This document shows positions 11,131 to 22,140 of a stretch of 64,000 nt of DNA, piece after piece. The position numbers and the translations under genes are program-made. How positions within the stretch are numbered: position 1 is the stretch's first letter; each line of letters starts with the position of its first letter. Under the pieces are notes generated by a model, which was not told the DNA's origin, did no database searches, and worked only from the letters and a program-made list of their open reading frames with translations. The DNA is taken from contig OY776125.1 of the NCBI GenBank assembly GCA_963675135.1, positions 63,253,441 to 63,317,440 of the forward strand. Reading direction: 5' to 3'. This DNA is from Galeopsis tetrahit (Eukaryota > Streptophyta > Magnoliopsida > Lamiales > Lamiaceae).

Positions 11131-11935
11131 GTGAGAAACACTTAAAGGCCACGAGGCCGAGGGAAGCTAGAAAGTCCCTCACCCTACTTGAGATCCAAGT
11201 GGATTACTTAATTTACAAAGGTTTAATGAGATTAATACCTTGAAATGAGAGTGAGAAACACTCGGAGGCCATGAGGTCGAGGAGAGCTAGAGAGCTCCTC
11301 ACCCTACTCGAGATCCAAGTGGATTACTTAATTTACAAAGGTTTAATGAGATTAATACCTTGAAATGAGAGTGAGAAACACTCAGAGGCCACGAGGCCGA
11401 GGAGAGTTAGAGAGCTCCTCACTCTACTCTAAATCCAAGCGGATTACTTGGACTTGAAAGGTCTTGATATGATCAACACCTTGAATTGAGAGTGAGAAAC
11501 ACTTAAGAGTAATGAGGTTCAAGGTATGAACCACATTGTTTGGTAAGCCAGGATGTGGCTGAGATTTTTTACTTGAGAGCTCGAGAGGTTCAAGATATGA
11601 ACCAAAACACTCAGAGGCCACGAGGCCGAGGAGAGTTAGAGAGCTCCTCACCCTACTTTAAATCCAAGCGGATTACTTGAACTTGAAAGGTCTTGATATG
11701 ATCAACACCTTGAATTGAGAGTGAGAAACACTTAAGAGTAATGAGGTTCAACGTATGAACCACATTGTTTGATAAGCCAGGATGTGGCTGAGATTTTTTA
11801 CTTGAGAGCTCGAGAGGTTCAAGATATGAACCATACCTTTCTGAGTAGCCACGATATGGCTGAATTCTTTGAAATATCAAGTGATGAAACACTTGAGAGA
11901 TCATAAGGTTCAAAAGATGAACCACACTCTTCAAC
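11131..11935 (+). repeat. Complex tandem repeats: 120 bp x3 then about 229 bp x2
   Basis: 'gtgagaaacact' opens units at 11131, 11251 and 11371, which are 120 bp apart and share 'gaggccgaggagag' and 'aatttacaaaggttt'. From about 11432 a 229-bp unit containing 'aatccaagcggattacttg' and 'gccaggatgtggctgag' is repeated once at about 11661. The minus-strand ORFs here are artefacts of the repeats. Confidence 0.85.
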
Positions 11936-12928
11936 GAGTCTTGATGAAGTTGAATGATGGAGCATCAGGTGTTGAACATCGGAAAGCCTGTGAGATTTAG
12001 GATACGAACTACATTACGGGACAAATTATGATACGACCGAAATTTCTAAAAAGGTTCTAAAGCAAATAGCGCATGGGAAAAGTGCTAGAGCTCATAAGGA
12101 TTGAGAGGAATGACGATTATGAAAGATTGACGATCCAGATAAATGAGAACTCCACCCATGAGAGGCTTCGAGACTAGGGGGAGTAGGCGTCATATTGATA
12201 CCTTAACCTTATTCCAAGAAATATAAAGAGTTTTATTTGTAGAACATAGAAAGAGATTGTTAGAGCTTGAGAATAGAAAATTTGAAAATAAGAAGTTATG
12301 ATTTGAGAGGCAAACATGAAGCATAAAAGAAGAATTATATATATAGAAGAGAGCTAGAGAGCTCCTCACCATACTTGAGACCCAAATGGGTTACTTAAAA
12401 CGAAAGAAATATTTTATGAACCAAAATCTTTTGCCAAGAAAAGCTGGAGGGTTACTCCTCTAGCCCGAAACCCAAGAGAATTACTTCCCAAGAACTAAGA
12501 TCTCTGGGGAACGGAAGGAAAAGATATGCAGAGGCCTAGAGGCCGAGGAAAACCCCCCGATCCACTTAAAACTCGAGGCGGTTCCTCAGAAAGGAGAAAG
12601 ATTCCTTGAATCTTTCGAGAGACTGCTTGAAGGTTAAGTGGACCATATTCGAAGGTTGTGTGACCAGGAGAAAGTAATAATGATGCAGCCCATAAGACCA
12701 AGAGGGGGGAGTTTCCGAGGAGAGAAGATGTGAAATGGGGATGCAAAATGCGGAGAAGTGAGCAGAAAGGGGCTAGAATCGAGGCTTCCCCTCGGGAAAG
12801 TAGCAGGAAAGAGAAAATCGTATCTGAGAAGGGCACCAGAGCAAAGGTAAAATGCACCTCTCCGTAGAGGTACCATATTCCAGGCCTTCCTAGCTTTCTT
12901 ACTCTCACAAAGATATGAGCACTTTATG

Positions 12929-12946
12929 AGAGTAGGGGGGAGTAGA
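12929..12946 (+). other. Polypurine tract of the LARD-like element
   Basis: 'agagtaggggggagtaga' lies immediately before the 3' LTR, the place where plus-strand DNA synthesis is primed. The core 'taggggggagt' is the same as in gypsy B. Confidence 0.85.
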
Positions 12947-13684
12947 TGATGCGGCCTAAAATCGTCATCCCATAAGAAGTCGACACGTGTATAGAGGATA
13001 GGATTGATGAGAGGATACAAGCTTAAAGAGGACTCCTCAGAATAGAGAATCTCATCCGGGTGTCCCTCCGGAGGGAGCTCCATCCAAGGACCTCAGGGGA
13101 GAGATATCAGGAAGACCTGGCCCTGAGGGGAATTAGTTGGCCGAAAGCTTAGGAGAGGTTCCATATAAAACGGGATAAGATTGGATAGAGGAAGACTCAT
13201 TCTACCTCTACTCAACGGCTGAAATCTAGAGGAGGAAGTGGTTGCATCTTTTCAGGGATTGGGAGTTCAAAGGCAGGTGGACTAATTCAAAAATGGGGCA
13301 AGTTGCATATCCGAGATAAGGGGAAAACCTAACTTCCCCTCAGGTAGAATTCCTCTATAAATAGGAAAGCTTAGGCACATTTATATTTTTACGATCTCTA
13401 ACATCATTTTTACACACTGAGTCTTTTACTTGATACTCATATACCTCTTGAGGATCTCTTTGACGATCAGAGGACTCTCTAGTCCTTACCTAATACGAAA
13501 ATACGCTAACTGACTTAAGCATCGGAGTGTCCGCGCCGGACTCCCCTCCGGCGTATTTTTTGCAGGTTCTCGAGAGGCTAATCCCAAGAAGACATTACAT
13601 TCGAGGATCATTCATACTAGAGCGAAATCCCGGATATTTAATCCACGGGATATACAATCTGACTGTGCAAATTATTGCACAACA
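12947..13684 (+). repeat. 3' LTR of the LARD-like element
   Basis: Starts TGATGCGGCC and ends TTGCACAACA, then the duplicated CACAT at 13685. It carries 'ctctataaatagg' at 13353, the intact form of the TATA-type word. Confidence 0.92.
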
Positions 13685-13689
13685 CACAT
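13685..13689. repeat. Right target site duplication CACAT
   Basis: Second copy of the 5-bp duplication flanking the LARD-like element. Confidence 0.93.
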
Positions 13690-14117
13690 CATTCTCGTTC
13701 TTCTTGTTCTTGAACACCTACTTAGTTCCAACAACATCTTGATGTGATGGTCTGTCAACCAGTTCCCAAACATCATTTCTTGTAAACTGGTTCAGCTCCT
13801 CTTACATGGATGTGATCCAGTTTTCATCTTGAAGTGCTTCCTCAATGTCTTGAGGTTCCTGTTCTAATAAGAAGCAACAAAATAAAGCACTTTCACCATG
13901 AAACCTTCAAGTTTTGACTCCAATACTTGGATCTCCAAGTATCAGGTTAGTTGGATGGTCAGATAACCAATTACTCCTTTTCCTGATCCCTTCAGTAGAG
14001 TTGTCCTCTACTAAGGTTGAGTCACTAGGATCATAAAATTCAGGTAAGTTTAATGCAGGATCTAATTCAGGATCATATGCAGTTGAGTAACTAGGAACAT
14101 AATCAATAACCAATTCC
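13690..14117 (-). pseudogene. Copia A linker and start of RT
   Basis: Minus-strand coding sequence that precedes the RT block at 5563-6923. Near 13690-13750 it encodes the run before the KARLVAKGY motif. Upstream is the low-complexity integrase-RT linker (Asp/Pro/Ser-rich, 13907-14113, with LSDHPTNLILGDP). At about 14117 it is cut by the LINE, and the more N-terminal linker and integrase resume at about 34270. Confidence 0.8.
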
Positions 14118-14223
14118 TATCTCACACACAGTAAAGTGTACGAAAACACACACAATCTTCCTCAACCTTACGCCCATTTTTCCGGCCACATGGCGGCAGC
14201 AGCCGGTTAACCCCCTTGACCCC

Positions 14224-15293
14224 ATGTCTTGCCGCCCCACAGATGGCAGCGCCGGTGCTCCGGCGACCCCCTCAGTACCTCAATCGACGCAAACAAAAAT
14301 CCCAACCTTCAAGCAGCCGTCCATGGCTTCCAACGCCAATGGCTGCCAGCGTGCTATATGCACAAAGACAACCCAGTTTGTCGACTCTTTTGGTTTCGCT
14401 GCCCATTCCGTCGCCTCAGCTGGTGTCGCAGCGCCGCACGTGACACTCATTGCACCAATCTACTCAAATCCGCTACTGCACGGAGAAGCCTCCAAGACTC
14501 CCGTCCGCGTCGAAGCTCCATTGCCGGCTGCCCACGCTCTAATCGCCGACCTCGACTTTGTGGGCTTCTTCTCCACCATAATTTCTGCACAAATCGATAC
14601 CTCATTGCGTCGAATCCTAAGTACGCCGCCCATGACGACACTGCCCACCTTCCATGCCGGAAATTAGAGCTCAGACCGTCGTTCCGTCAAACAATATTTT
14701 CCGGCGCCTCCTTCTACGATGAGGTCGCTGCCTTGTCCAGGCACTAGCGCCGCTCCGGGAGTAGTTCAGGCGGCAGCGGCCGGTGAGCTAGGGCTCCCCC
14801 CTCTGGGCTAGAATTTCCCTACTTTGGGCCTGGTAGCTAGGAGGTGCACCACAGTTTCACTTAATACACCCGCCAGATTCTCACCCACAGTTCCAGTTAA
14901 TACACCCCCCAGATTCTGACCTCCAGTTTTACTCAGTACACCCAGCTGGGGTGTATACCCATGGGTAGCTACGCAGCATGATTGATGCTTCCGCCTCGTC
15001 GACGATTGGTGCACACTTTGTAAGGAACTTTGAGACTCCTCTAGTTTCCGGCCCACCGGGCGTTGATTTCTATTGTTCCATGCCGACGATATCTCTAATG
15101 GATACACCACCTCTTGTTGCTGCATCGAGGCAGCTTGGTTATATCTCAGCCACAAACGATGACCCCCCTCGTCTTTCCGGCAAATCTGTTACGTCATATG
15201 TTTCTGATTCTGAAATTATAAATTCTTCTATTGGATTTGTTCCTTCCTCCCTTTCTCCACAGGCCTCCGTGCACGATGTTCATGCACCTGCAC
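14224..15293 (+). pseudogene. LINE ORF1, N-terminal part (first copy)
   Basis: GC-richer than its surroundings. Reads from an ATG at 14224 in an Ala/Pro/Ser/Thr-rich frame to a stop near 14667. A second open stretch from 14978 shares its sequence with 28289 onward. Between them are three imperfect 36-bp tandem copies (about 14850-14955; 'ttaatacaccc..cagattct'). The true start is uncertain: an ATG at 14190 is in another frame and stops after six codons. The reading is cut at 15293 by the gypsy B LTR. Confidence 0.6.
14958..15293 (+). repeat. ORF1 segment duplicated at 28269-28604
   Basis: 336 bp repeated on the far side of gypsy B with about eight substitutions by eye (near 97.6% identity). 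It is far too long to be a target site duplication. Confidence 0.9.
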
Positions 15294-15966
15294 TGATGTG
15301 ACCTTATCGAATTCACCGAGGTGAATGATAAAGAACACAGTCAAAAAGAGGTAAAAAACAGTAAATACATAAATGAGTTCTTCGAAAATCCTTGGATATT
15401 TGGTAGTAATGCACGCCTTTACTAAATGTGAGGACCTGCACACAAACCGGGCCAGAGGGGTATCCGGCGACGGACCTCCGACGCTCAAGTCAGTCGAGCT
15501 CGATGAAGAAGATGATGAAAAGAAGAGTGTTTCGTATTTGAATGAATAGTAAATGAAAAAGTGACTTAACCTTTGTAAAATGAAAGAGGGGATGCTTTTA
15601 TACCTTATTATGGAGGGGTAAGGAAGTAATTTTGCCTCTAGAGTTTGTTACCAGTAATGCCACGTCCTGTACGATCTGACACATAACTAATTATTCAGAT
15701 AATGCGCCTTCGTTTTGCAGGGATGCTCAGAGATATTCTGACCTACTGAGATTTGCTACTTCTTCTTATTAATAGAGATCCTTCATTCTCATGGTCCTGG
15801 ACTCAGGTCCTAATTATCAGATCAGATCTTTGAAGGATCTGATCGGGTCAGGATTTATGTCAGGGGTAAGGACTTTTCTGGTCCTGGTCCCGGAAGGAAG
15901 TGATCATCTTTCTGACTTTGCCCAGTAACTGATCTTTCCTAGATAAGACACCATAATGTCACATCA
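15294..15966 (-). repeat. 3' LTR of gypsy B (complete)
   Basis: 673 bp with the perfect terminal inverted repeat TGATGTGAC...GTCACATCA. It also carries 'ggactcaggtcct', the core word of the tandem array at 18995-19941. Confidence 0.9.
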
Positions 15967-15980
15967 TCCACTCCCCCCTA
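15967..15980 (-). other. Polypurine tract of gypsy B
   Basis: On the minus strand, 'taggggggagtgga' abuts the 3' LTR. It is nearly identical to the tract of the LARD-like element. Confidence 0.85.
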
Positions 15981-16378
15981 TTCTTGACTATAGTAGCTTT
16001 TGGCGGAAATAGTTAAGAATAGAGTCTTTTCAAATTCTCAGTTTCCCGCTCATTTTTCCGAGAATACTTACTTTTTTAATCTGGACCATTCTTCGAGGCC
16101 TAACCTTTCGCATTCCTTCATCAGAGCCTTACACGTGTCATTCACCTAGCCCAACAACTGTCCCATCGCCTTTTACCATAAAAAAGGGGCATTTATTTCC
16201 ATTTTTCCCCCTTTTGCTTCTAATCTAAGAAAACTTCCATATTCCGTAGAAATCGTTTTTCCTAAAATTCCGGTGGAAGGCCTTTCTTCTCCGGCGAGTC
16301 TTTTCGCCTTGGTACCGTCTCCCCTAGTCTCCAGGTATTATTCTCTTTCTCTCTTTATTCTCTTTCTTCTAATTCCAA
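15981..16378 (+). promoter_or_regulatory. Likely promoter and leader of the antisense gene
   Basis: Non-coding stretch between the 3' LTR and the antisense gene start. A TATA-like 'accataaaaaagg' (about 16175) is followed by a pyrimidine-rich leader (long C/T runs 16190-16370), common for plant 5' UTRs. The start sits in a good plant context, 'ccaaATGGCT'. The exact start of transcription is inferred. Confidence 0.4.
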
Positions 16379-18800
16379 ATGGCTAGCCCATCTCCTTCCG
16401 TTCGTGGTTCTTCTTCTTCTTCTTCGACTGAAGAGGAAAATACTTGCTCTGACTCTCGTCATCTTAGCTCTCAAAGTTTAACCCCAGACCAACTTTACTC
16501 ATCTGGTCATACAGATGTGTTATCCAATCAATACCCTAGATCTCGATTAAGATCTCCACGACCTGTGTCTGCTCCATCTTCGTCTTCCCTTTCTTCTCGA
16601 CCCTTGGTCTCTCGTCGTCCCCGGAAATTAGTTATTCCCAGAGAAGCTTCTAGTGAGTTACGGGATAAAGTTACTTCTGAATCTACTCTTATTCCTTCAG
16701 AGCTCAGGGAGATAAAACAGAGATGTCATAGTCCTCCCGATTTCATTTTCGACATGGCCCTTCCCGAGGAGAGACCCAATTTCTTTTGTCCCCCTTCTTT
16801 ACCTTTTTTCAAGGCACACATAGACTGTGGGGTTCGCTTCCCCATTTGTCCATACCTTGCGAACGTATGTCGTCTCTTTAATATTCGGGTGGCCCAAGTT
16901 AACCCCTCATCCGTAAGAACTTGTCTCTCATTCTATATTCTCTTGAGGCATTACGGGGGCAATCCTAGTGCCGAAATGTTTGTGTCTTGTCACGAAATTA
17001 AGCTGAAGGAGGGCTTTTTCTACTTTAGTTCTCGGGTTAATGGTCCTCCTAACTTTATAAAGAAGCGTCATAGTCTTGAGGTGGGATGGAAGAAGAAGTA
17101 CTTCTGGGTCACTCCCAAGAGTGGGGAATGGCCTTTTCCTAGTGGCGAATGGCAGCAGACTAATCCCTCTTATCCTACTATCCCCGATTCTATCGTTTCT
17201 CCCAAAGATCTAAAAATTATGGACCGTTTAGAGGACCATGTTCTTGATAAGAAGAATGGTCTTTTCAAAATACACCATCTCGTCCGGGATCGTGGAGTGC
17301 TAATCCATTTTGGTCTTGACAGCTCTGGAGCGGAACTTTCCCCCAGAGCCGGTAAAACTACCCTCTTTTCTTTATTCCGTTGTTTTTTAGCCTTATTTGT
17401 ATTAGTTCTAACCTTTTTACCTGTTTTTATTTCTCAGAGATGGATTTTGCCTTTAGTTCTATCAAACTAGACTTTGTGGATGTTGAGGGTGATGAAATTG
17501 CTATGACAGAAACTTCTTCAGCCGTTCCTGTTCCCAAAATTGAAGTAGTCGGTACTGCTCCATTGTCAGCTCCTTTGACTTCAGCTCCATCTGCTTCTGA
17601 GGAAGCATCTATTCCTCCTACTAATAGGATTCTTAGGAGTACGACTGCTGGTTTGCCTCCTCCTGTTCACAAGCGTCCTGCTCCCGGAGGCAGTGATAAA
17701 GCTCCTTCTAAGAAATCTAAATCCCATCGTGCTCGCTCAGATACTTCTGTTCCTCGAAGGTCATCCAAAGACTTATTCACCCTAGAGCTTCCCAAGGCTG
17801 TTTCTGAATTAAGGGGTGAGGAGAGCTCTACTTTTCTGAAGCTGATTCCCACTACTGATGATAAACACCGATTTTTCGAGCATTCAACTCCTCAGCTCCG
17901 AGAGATCTCTTCTGAGCTGTGTACTCAGGTAACTTATCTTTTTATGTGCTATTTATTCCTCTTGTTACCTTTTCTCTTTGCTAATAGATTTCCTCTTCTT
18001 CAGCTTATAACTGTCCAAGGGATTTTGCTAGATAAAGCTGAGAAAGAACATGCTAACAAGGATCTGGGGCATCTCCGCCTAGAGTTGTCGGAGAAAGATG
18101 AAGAGGTCCAGAAAGCAGCTGCTGATCTTAATTTACTCACTACCTAGAATGCTGATCTAAAGAAGAAGGTTGAGGAGAGCTGGGAGTTCATGGAGAAGGT
18201 TCGTTCTGATCTGATTTCCCAGCATCAAGAGGAGGTGTTAGCTTTAAGAATTCAGCAAGATAGGGCTCTGGAGGAAAGCCTTGCTCAGCAAGAAAAAGTT
18301 TCAGGGGAAGCTTTTATTCAGGGGCGAAAACGAGGCATCGAAGACTGTCGTCGAGGGTTATTGAAGTGTACCAGCTTAGCCCCCACTATATCGGGGATAT
18401 GAATCCACACATTGGCCACTTCATAACCCATGGGGTCAAGTGCACTGTTGCAAAAGTGAAGGAGCAAGGTTTTAAGCCATCTATTGATACTGATCCAATT
18501 ATAAAAATTTTGACTCCCTCTCCTTTTTTTCGTGGAGATCTCAATGCGGGGCCTGATCAGGAATGGTGGTTGCCTGTTATTCAGAAGGCGGCTTTAAAGT
18601 TGGCTTTTGAGAAGGAGTTGAGTCCTGAGATGCATGTTGCTTCGACTTTGGTTTATGACGTTTTCCCTCCTCGCCAAGGCCCTTCTTCCTCATCTGATCC
18701 TTTGCCCAATCTCCCTCCTTTAGAGGGATCCAACACTCCTGATCTCGAGCTCCCCAATTCTGAGAAAGAAGCTGCTCCAATTACCGATGCCCAGACTTAA
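16379..18800 (+). pseudogene. Antisense extra gene of gypsy B with two introns
   Basis: Plus-strand gene opposite to gag-pol. Exon 1 is 16379-17351, intron 17352-17437 (GT...AG, 86 bp), exon 2 17438-17928, intron 17929-18003 (GT...AG, 75 bp), exon 3 18004-18800. Both splices keep one frame. The N-terminus is Ser-rich (RGSSSSSSTEEE). Residues about 115-300 form a globular domain (FFCPPSLPFFKAHIDCG, then LYILLRHYGG-like text) resembling the plant 'putative gypsy type transposon' family (PF04195; inferred). A basic patch and a long coiled coil follow. A TAG at 18145 in the coiled coil and a one-base frameshift near 18350 disable it. Similar antisense ORFs are known in Tat elements such as Grande and Retand; their role is unknown. 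Confidence 0.75.
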
Positions 18801-18994
18801 TATTTTCTTTATGTGAGAGCTTGCATGCTCTTTTTATTACTAAACTCTGTTGTTTTTGCTATCGTACTTTCTATGTTTTGGCTACATTTCTCTTTTCTGT
18901 GCGTATGGATGTGATTTAATCATTAATGTATGCTTTTATTTTCTTTAGAACTGCTTCTGTTCTTAAATATTTTAGGCTTGTGTTATCATTAATT

Positions 18995-19941
18995 TCCTCA
19001 GAAAAAATTAAAAAAATTTCTAAGTGAATAAATGTTTTTTGATCTCGGACTCAGGTCCTGAGATCTCTTCTCATCCTCAGAAAAAATTAATTTTTTTTCC
19101 AAGTGAATAAATGTTTTCTGATCTCGGACTCAGGTCATGAGATCTCTTCTCATCCTAAGAAAAAATTAACATTTTTTCTTAAGTGAGTAAATGTTTTCTG
19201 ATCTCGGACTCAGGTCCTAAGATCTCTTCTCATCCTCAGAAAAAATTAAAAAAATTTCCAAGTGAAAAAATATTTTCTGATCTCGGACTCAGGTCCTGAG
19301 ATCTCTTCTCATCCTTAGAAAAAATTAAAAAAAAATTCTAAGTGAATAAATGTTTTCTGATCTCAGACTCAGGTCCTGAGATCCCTTCTCATCCTCAGAA
19401 AAAATTAAATTTTTTTCCAAGTGAATAAATGTTTTCTGATCTCGGACTCAGGTCCTGAGATCTCTTCTCATCCTCAGAAAAAATTAAAATTTATTCCAAG
19501 TGAATAAATGTTTTCTGATCTCGGACTCAGGTCCTGAGATCTCTTCTCATCCTTACAAAAAATTAAATTTTTTTCCAAGTGAATAAATGTTTTCTGATCT
19601 CGGACTCAGATCCTGAGATCTCTTCTCATCCTCAGAAAAAATTGAATTTTTTTCCAAGTGAATAAATGTTTCTGATCTCGGACTCAGGTCCTGAGATCTC
19701 TTCTCATCCTCAGAAAAAATTGAATTTTTTTCCAAGTGAATAAATGTTTTCTGATCTCGGACTCAGGTCCTGAGATCTCTTCTCATCCTCAGAAAAAATT
19801 AAAAAAATTTCCAAGTGAATAAATGTTTTCTAATCTCGGACTCAGATCCTGAGATCTCTTCTCATCCTCAGAAAAAATTGAAATTTTTTCCAAGTGAATA
19901 AATGTTTCTGATCTCGGACTCAAGTCCTGAGATCTCTTCTC
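18995..19941 (+). repeat. Tandem array, about 79 bp unit, 12 copies
   Basis: The core 'ctcggactcaggtcctgagatctcttctcatcc' in variants recurs 12 times (about 19048, 19125, 19206, 19286, 19366, 19445, 19523, 19602, 19680, 19758, 19838, 19917), alternating with an A/T-rich 'agaaaaaattaa' block. The core includes the palindrome CTCAGG-T-CCTGAG. The array lies downstream of the antisense gene. Confidence 0.93.
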
Positions 19942-19942
19942 C

Positions 19943-20232
19943 TTTATACTCCTCGGGGAGTTGTTTATACTCCGAATATAAGGAGCAGCACTTGCTCATT
20001 CAGAGTCCTATTTTATACTCTTATATGAGTTGTTTATACTCCTCGGGGAGTTGTTTATACTCCGAATATAAGGAGCAGCACTTGCTCATTCAGAGTCCTA
20101 TTTTATACTCTTATATGAGTTGTTTATACTCCTCGGGGAGTTGTTTATACTCCGAATATAAGGAGCAGCACTTGCTCATTCAGAGTTATATTTTATACTC
20201 TTATATGAGTTATTTATACTCCTCGGGGAGTT
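19943..20232 (+). repeat. Tandem array, exact 90 bp unit, 3.2 copies
   Basis: 'cctcggggag' falls at 19951, 20041, 20131 and 20221, exactly 90 bases apart, and the copies are nearly identical. The unit also holds 'ggagcagcacttgctcattc'. The long open frame through it (19902-20372) exists only because 90 is a multiple of three. Confidence 0.93.
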
Positions 20233-20340
20233 CATTCAAATCTGGATATTCTTGCAATAATAAGATAAAGAGGAACTGCTCTCACCAGCTCCTTGTTTCA
20301 TTGAAAATTTCAAAGTGCAAACTATTACAAGGGTTCTTCA

Positions 20341-22075
20341 TGTTAGGGTTATACTGCCAAGTATGCTTTTAGTGCTACTTATGTATACAAACTGATTCTT
20401 GAACTTATAAATGAGAATAATATTTTTATCACTGGTTGCTTTAAATATAATGAATGTTAATTATTTATTGCATAAACGTTCAGATGTATTTTACATTGTA
20501 GACAATGTGGTGTGTAGAAGATCACAGAAGATCACATTGTCAGTTCCTTGTATATAAGTACAATTGATTCACAACTTAGATGGAATTGAACAATCCATTG
20601 GTAGAAGTTGAGGTGTAAGGCTCGAATTGGTTTATCTTGACCAAGAGATTACACTAGTGCATTATGATGTGCTGAATAGGACCTACAGAGAGGTAATTCT
20701 TCTAGACTGACTTAAGGAATGAAGAATTAGACCTCAGTGGTTGTTGATTTCTTAATCTCTGTCACTTAAATGGGATTGTCTGTAGTTAAGAAGTATTGCT
20801 TTGATTTATTATGGGTAAAGAATCAATTTGATTCAATACTTTGTATTTTGGGCAATATTATTAATTACAGGACAGATTGCCAAAATTAATACAGAGAATC
20901 GTGTCTTGGAGTTTCAAGTTGATTATGTCCCCTTGGTGGGCTTAGAAGGTTTATCATATCAAATCTGATCAGTGGAATTTATTTCCGGTATGATAATAAT
21001 GTTGAGTTGTCCTTACTCCGAGGAATAAAAGATATTAATTAATTAAAGCATTCAGTAGCTTAAATTAATTGATGGACATTGAATCTTAAACACGGGAAAT
21101 AATAACCGGGAGCCATATTTCGTAATATGGGTTAGGATGGATAGTGCAATATTAATTCTATAGTGGAATGAATTAATATTAATGGGCTGGAAAAATGTTG
21201 TGGCTCAATATTGATTTTTGGGCCCATTGGGAGGTCCAATCCTAATTCTCCTAAAGGCCCCTCAAGTAGCCCAATAAAAGTCTATTAATTAAGGAAATTA
21301 AAAGATAAGGATTAATTTTGTTGCAAGAAATTAGAGAGAGATATTTATGGAAAAAGATATATGGAAATAAGAGATTATTTCTATATTATTCCAAGATAAA
21401 TTGACCGGTCAATTTTTCTTTCTTGTAAGAGAAGAAACATAGATTCTCTCTTATAAAAGGAGAAGAAAAAAATTGGTACTCTAGAGACTAAGAAAAAAAA
21501 AATCTGTAATTTTCGAAATTACAGTGTGTGCAACAAGAGAAAATTAATTCTTCCTTGAGAGTTGATAGTTCGTGAGATCTCCCACCGGGTCAACGGACTA
21601 GGACTTAGGGAATACTTGAGAAGGCAATTAGGTTGAAGTTGTTACTCTTCTCAACGGTATCTCTCTGATTTAAAGGTAAACACGTAATCCCTTAGTTCCG
21701 CATGTTTAGGGATTTAATTATTTTATCGTACATTCATTACATAAATTAGTTGATTTAATTTGTTTAAATTATGAAATTAGATTTATGATAATTCATATTT
21801 AAATTACGCCCCAAATAGATCCGGGTAATTTTAAAGGAGTCTCAAAGGATTTCCGAGAGTCTCAAAAGATCCCTAAGGCATCTCAAAAGATTCCCGAGAG
21901 TCTCAAAGGATTCCTAGCGTGATGGTCCATAACCCACAAGTGTCAATAATTTCCCACAAAGGAGATGGGGAATGTGGTCCCATAATAATTTCCCACAAAG
22001 GAGTTGGGGACCACAAGAGTTGGGGACCACATTGTTGGGGGACTATTATTGGGTATTGGGATTAATTTCCCAACA
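20341..22075 (+). mobile_element. Solo LTR, 1735 bp, in gypsy B
   Basis: Ends TGTTAGGG...CCCAACA and is flanked by the direct repeat CTTCA (20336-20340 and 22076-22080). No internal region remains, which is the mark of LTR-LTR recombination. A likely TATA box 'ttataaaagg' is at 21451. The same family supplies the LTR end at 1-128. The superfamily cannot be set without an internal region. Confidence 0.88.
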
Positions 22076-22140
22076 CTTCATGCCCTGAATATATCATCCA
22101 GTTCATGAATAAAGTAAAGGTTTCAGACCTTGCCTGTTTC

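Larger units (their letters stand above)
6924..13684 (+). mobile_element. Non-autonomous Tat-like LTR element (LARD-like), 6.76 kb
   Basis: Two LTRs of 737 and 738 bp (about 25 differences by eye, near 96.6% identity), a PBS at 7663, a polypurine tract at 12929 and a 5-bp duplication CACAT. The 5.3 kb interior has no gag or pol ORF; the longest readings are repeat artefacts. The PBS and polypurine tract match those of gypsy B and C in this window, and a broken integrase relic sits near 10291-10464. It is therefore a large non-coding derivative of a Tat-lineage gypsy element that would depend on a relative for its proteins (inference). It splits the copia A RT. Confidence 0.9.

Noticed and set aside
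11424..11934. Two similar minus-strand ORFs, possible duplicated gene
   Set aside because: They are the two copies of the 229-bp non-coding repeat in the LARD-like element.
12495..13083. Minus-strand ORFs of 137 and 149 codons
   Set aside because: They run across the polypurine tract and into the 3' LTR; no homologous text.
14978..15301. Separate small gene upstream of gypsy B
   Set aside because: It is LINE ORF1 sequence repeated at 28289, and its last codons are LTR bases.
19902..20372. 156-codon ORF with repeated LYSSGSCLYSEYKEQ
   Set aside because: Open only because the 90-bp repeat is a multiple of three; no start context or family.
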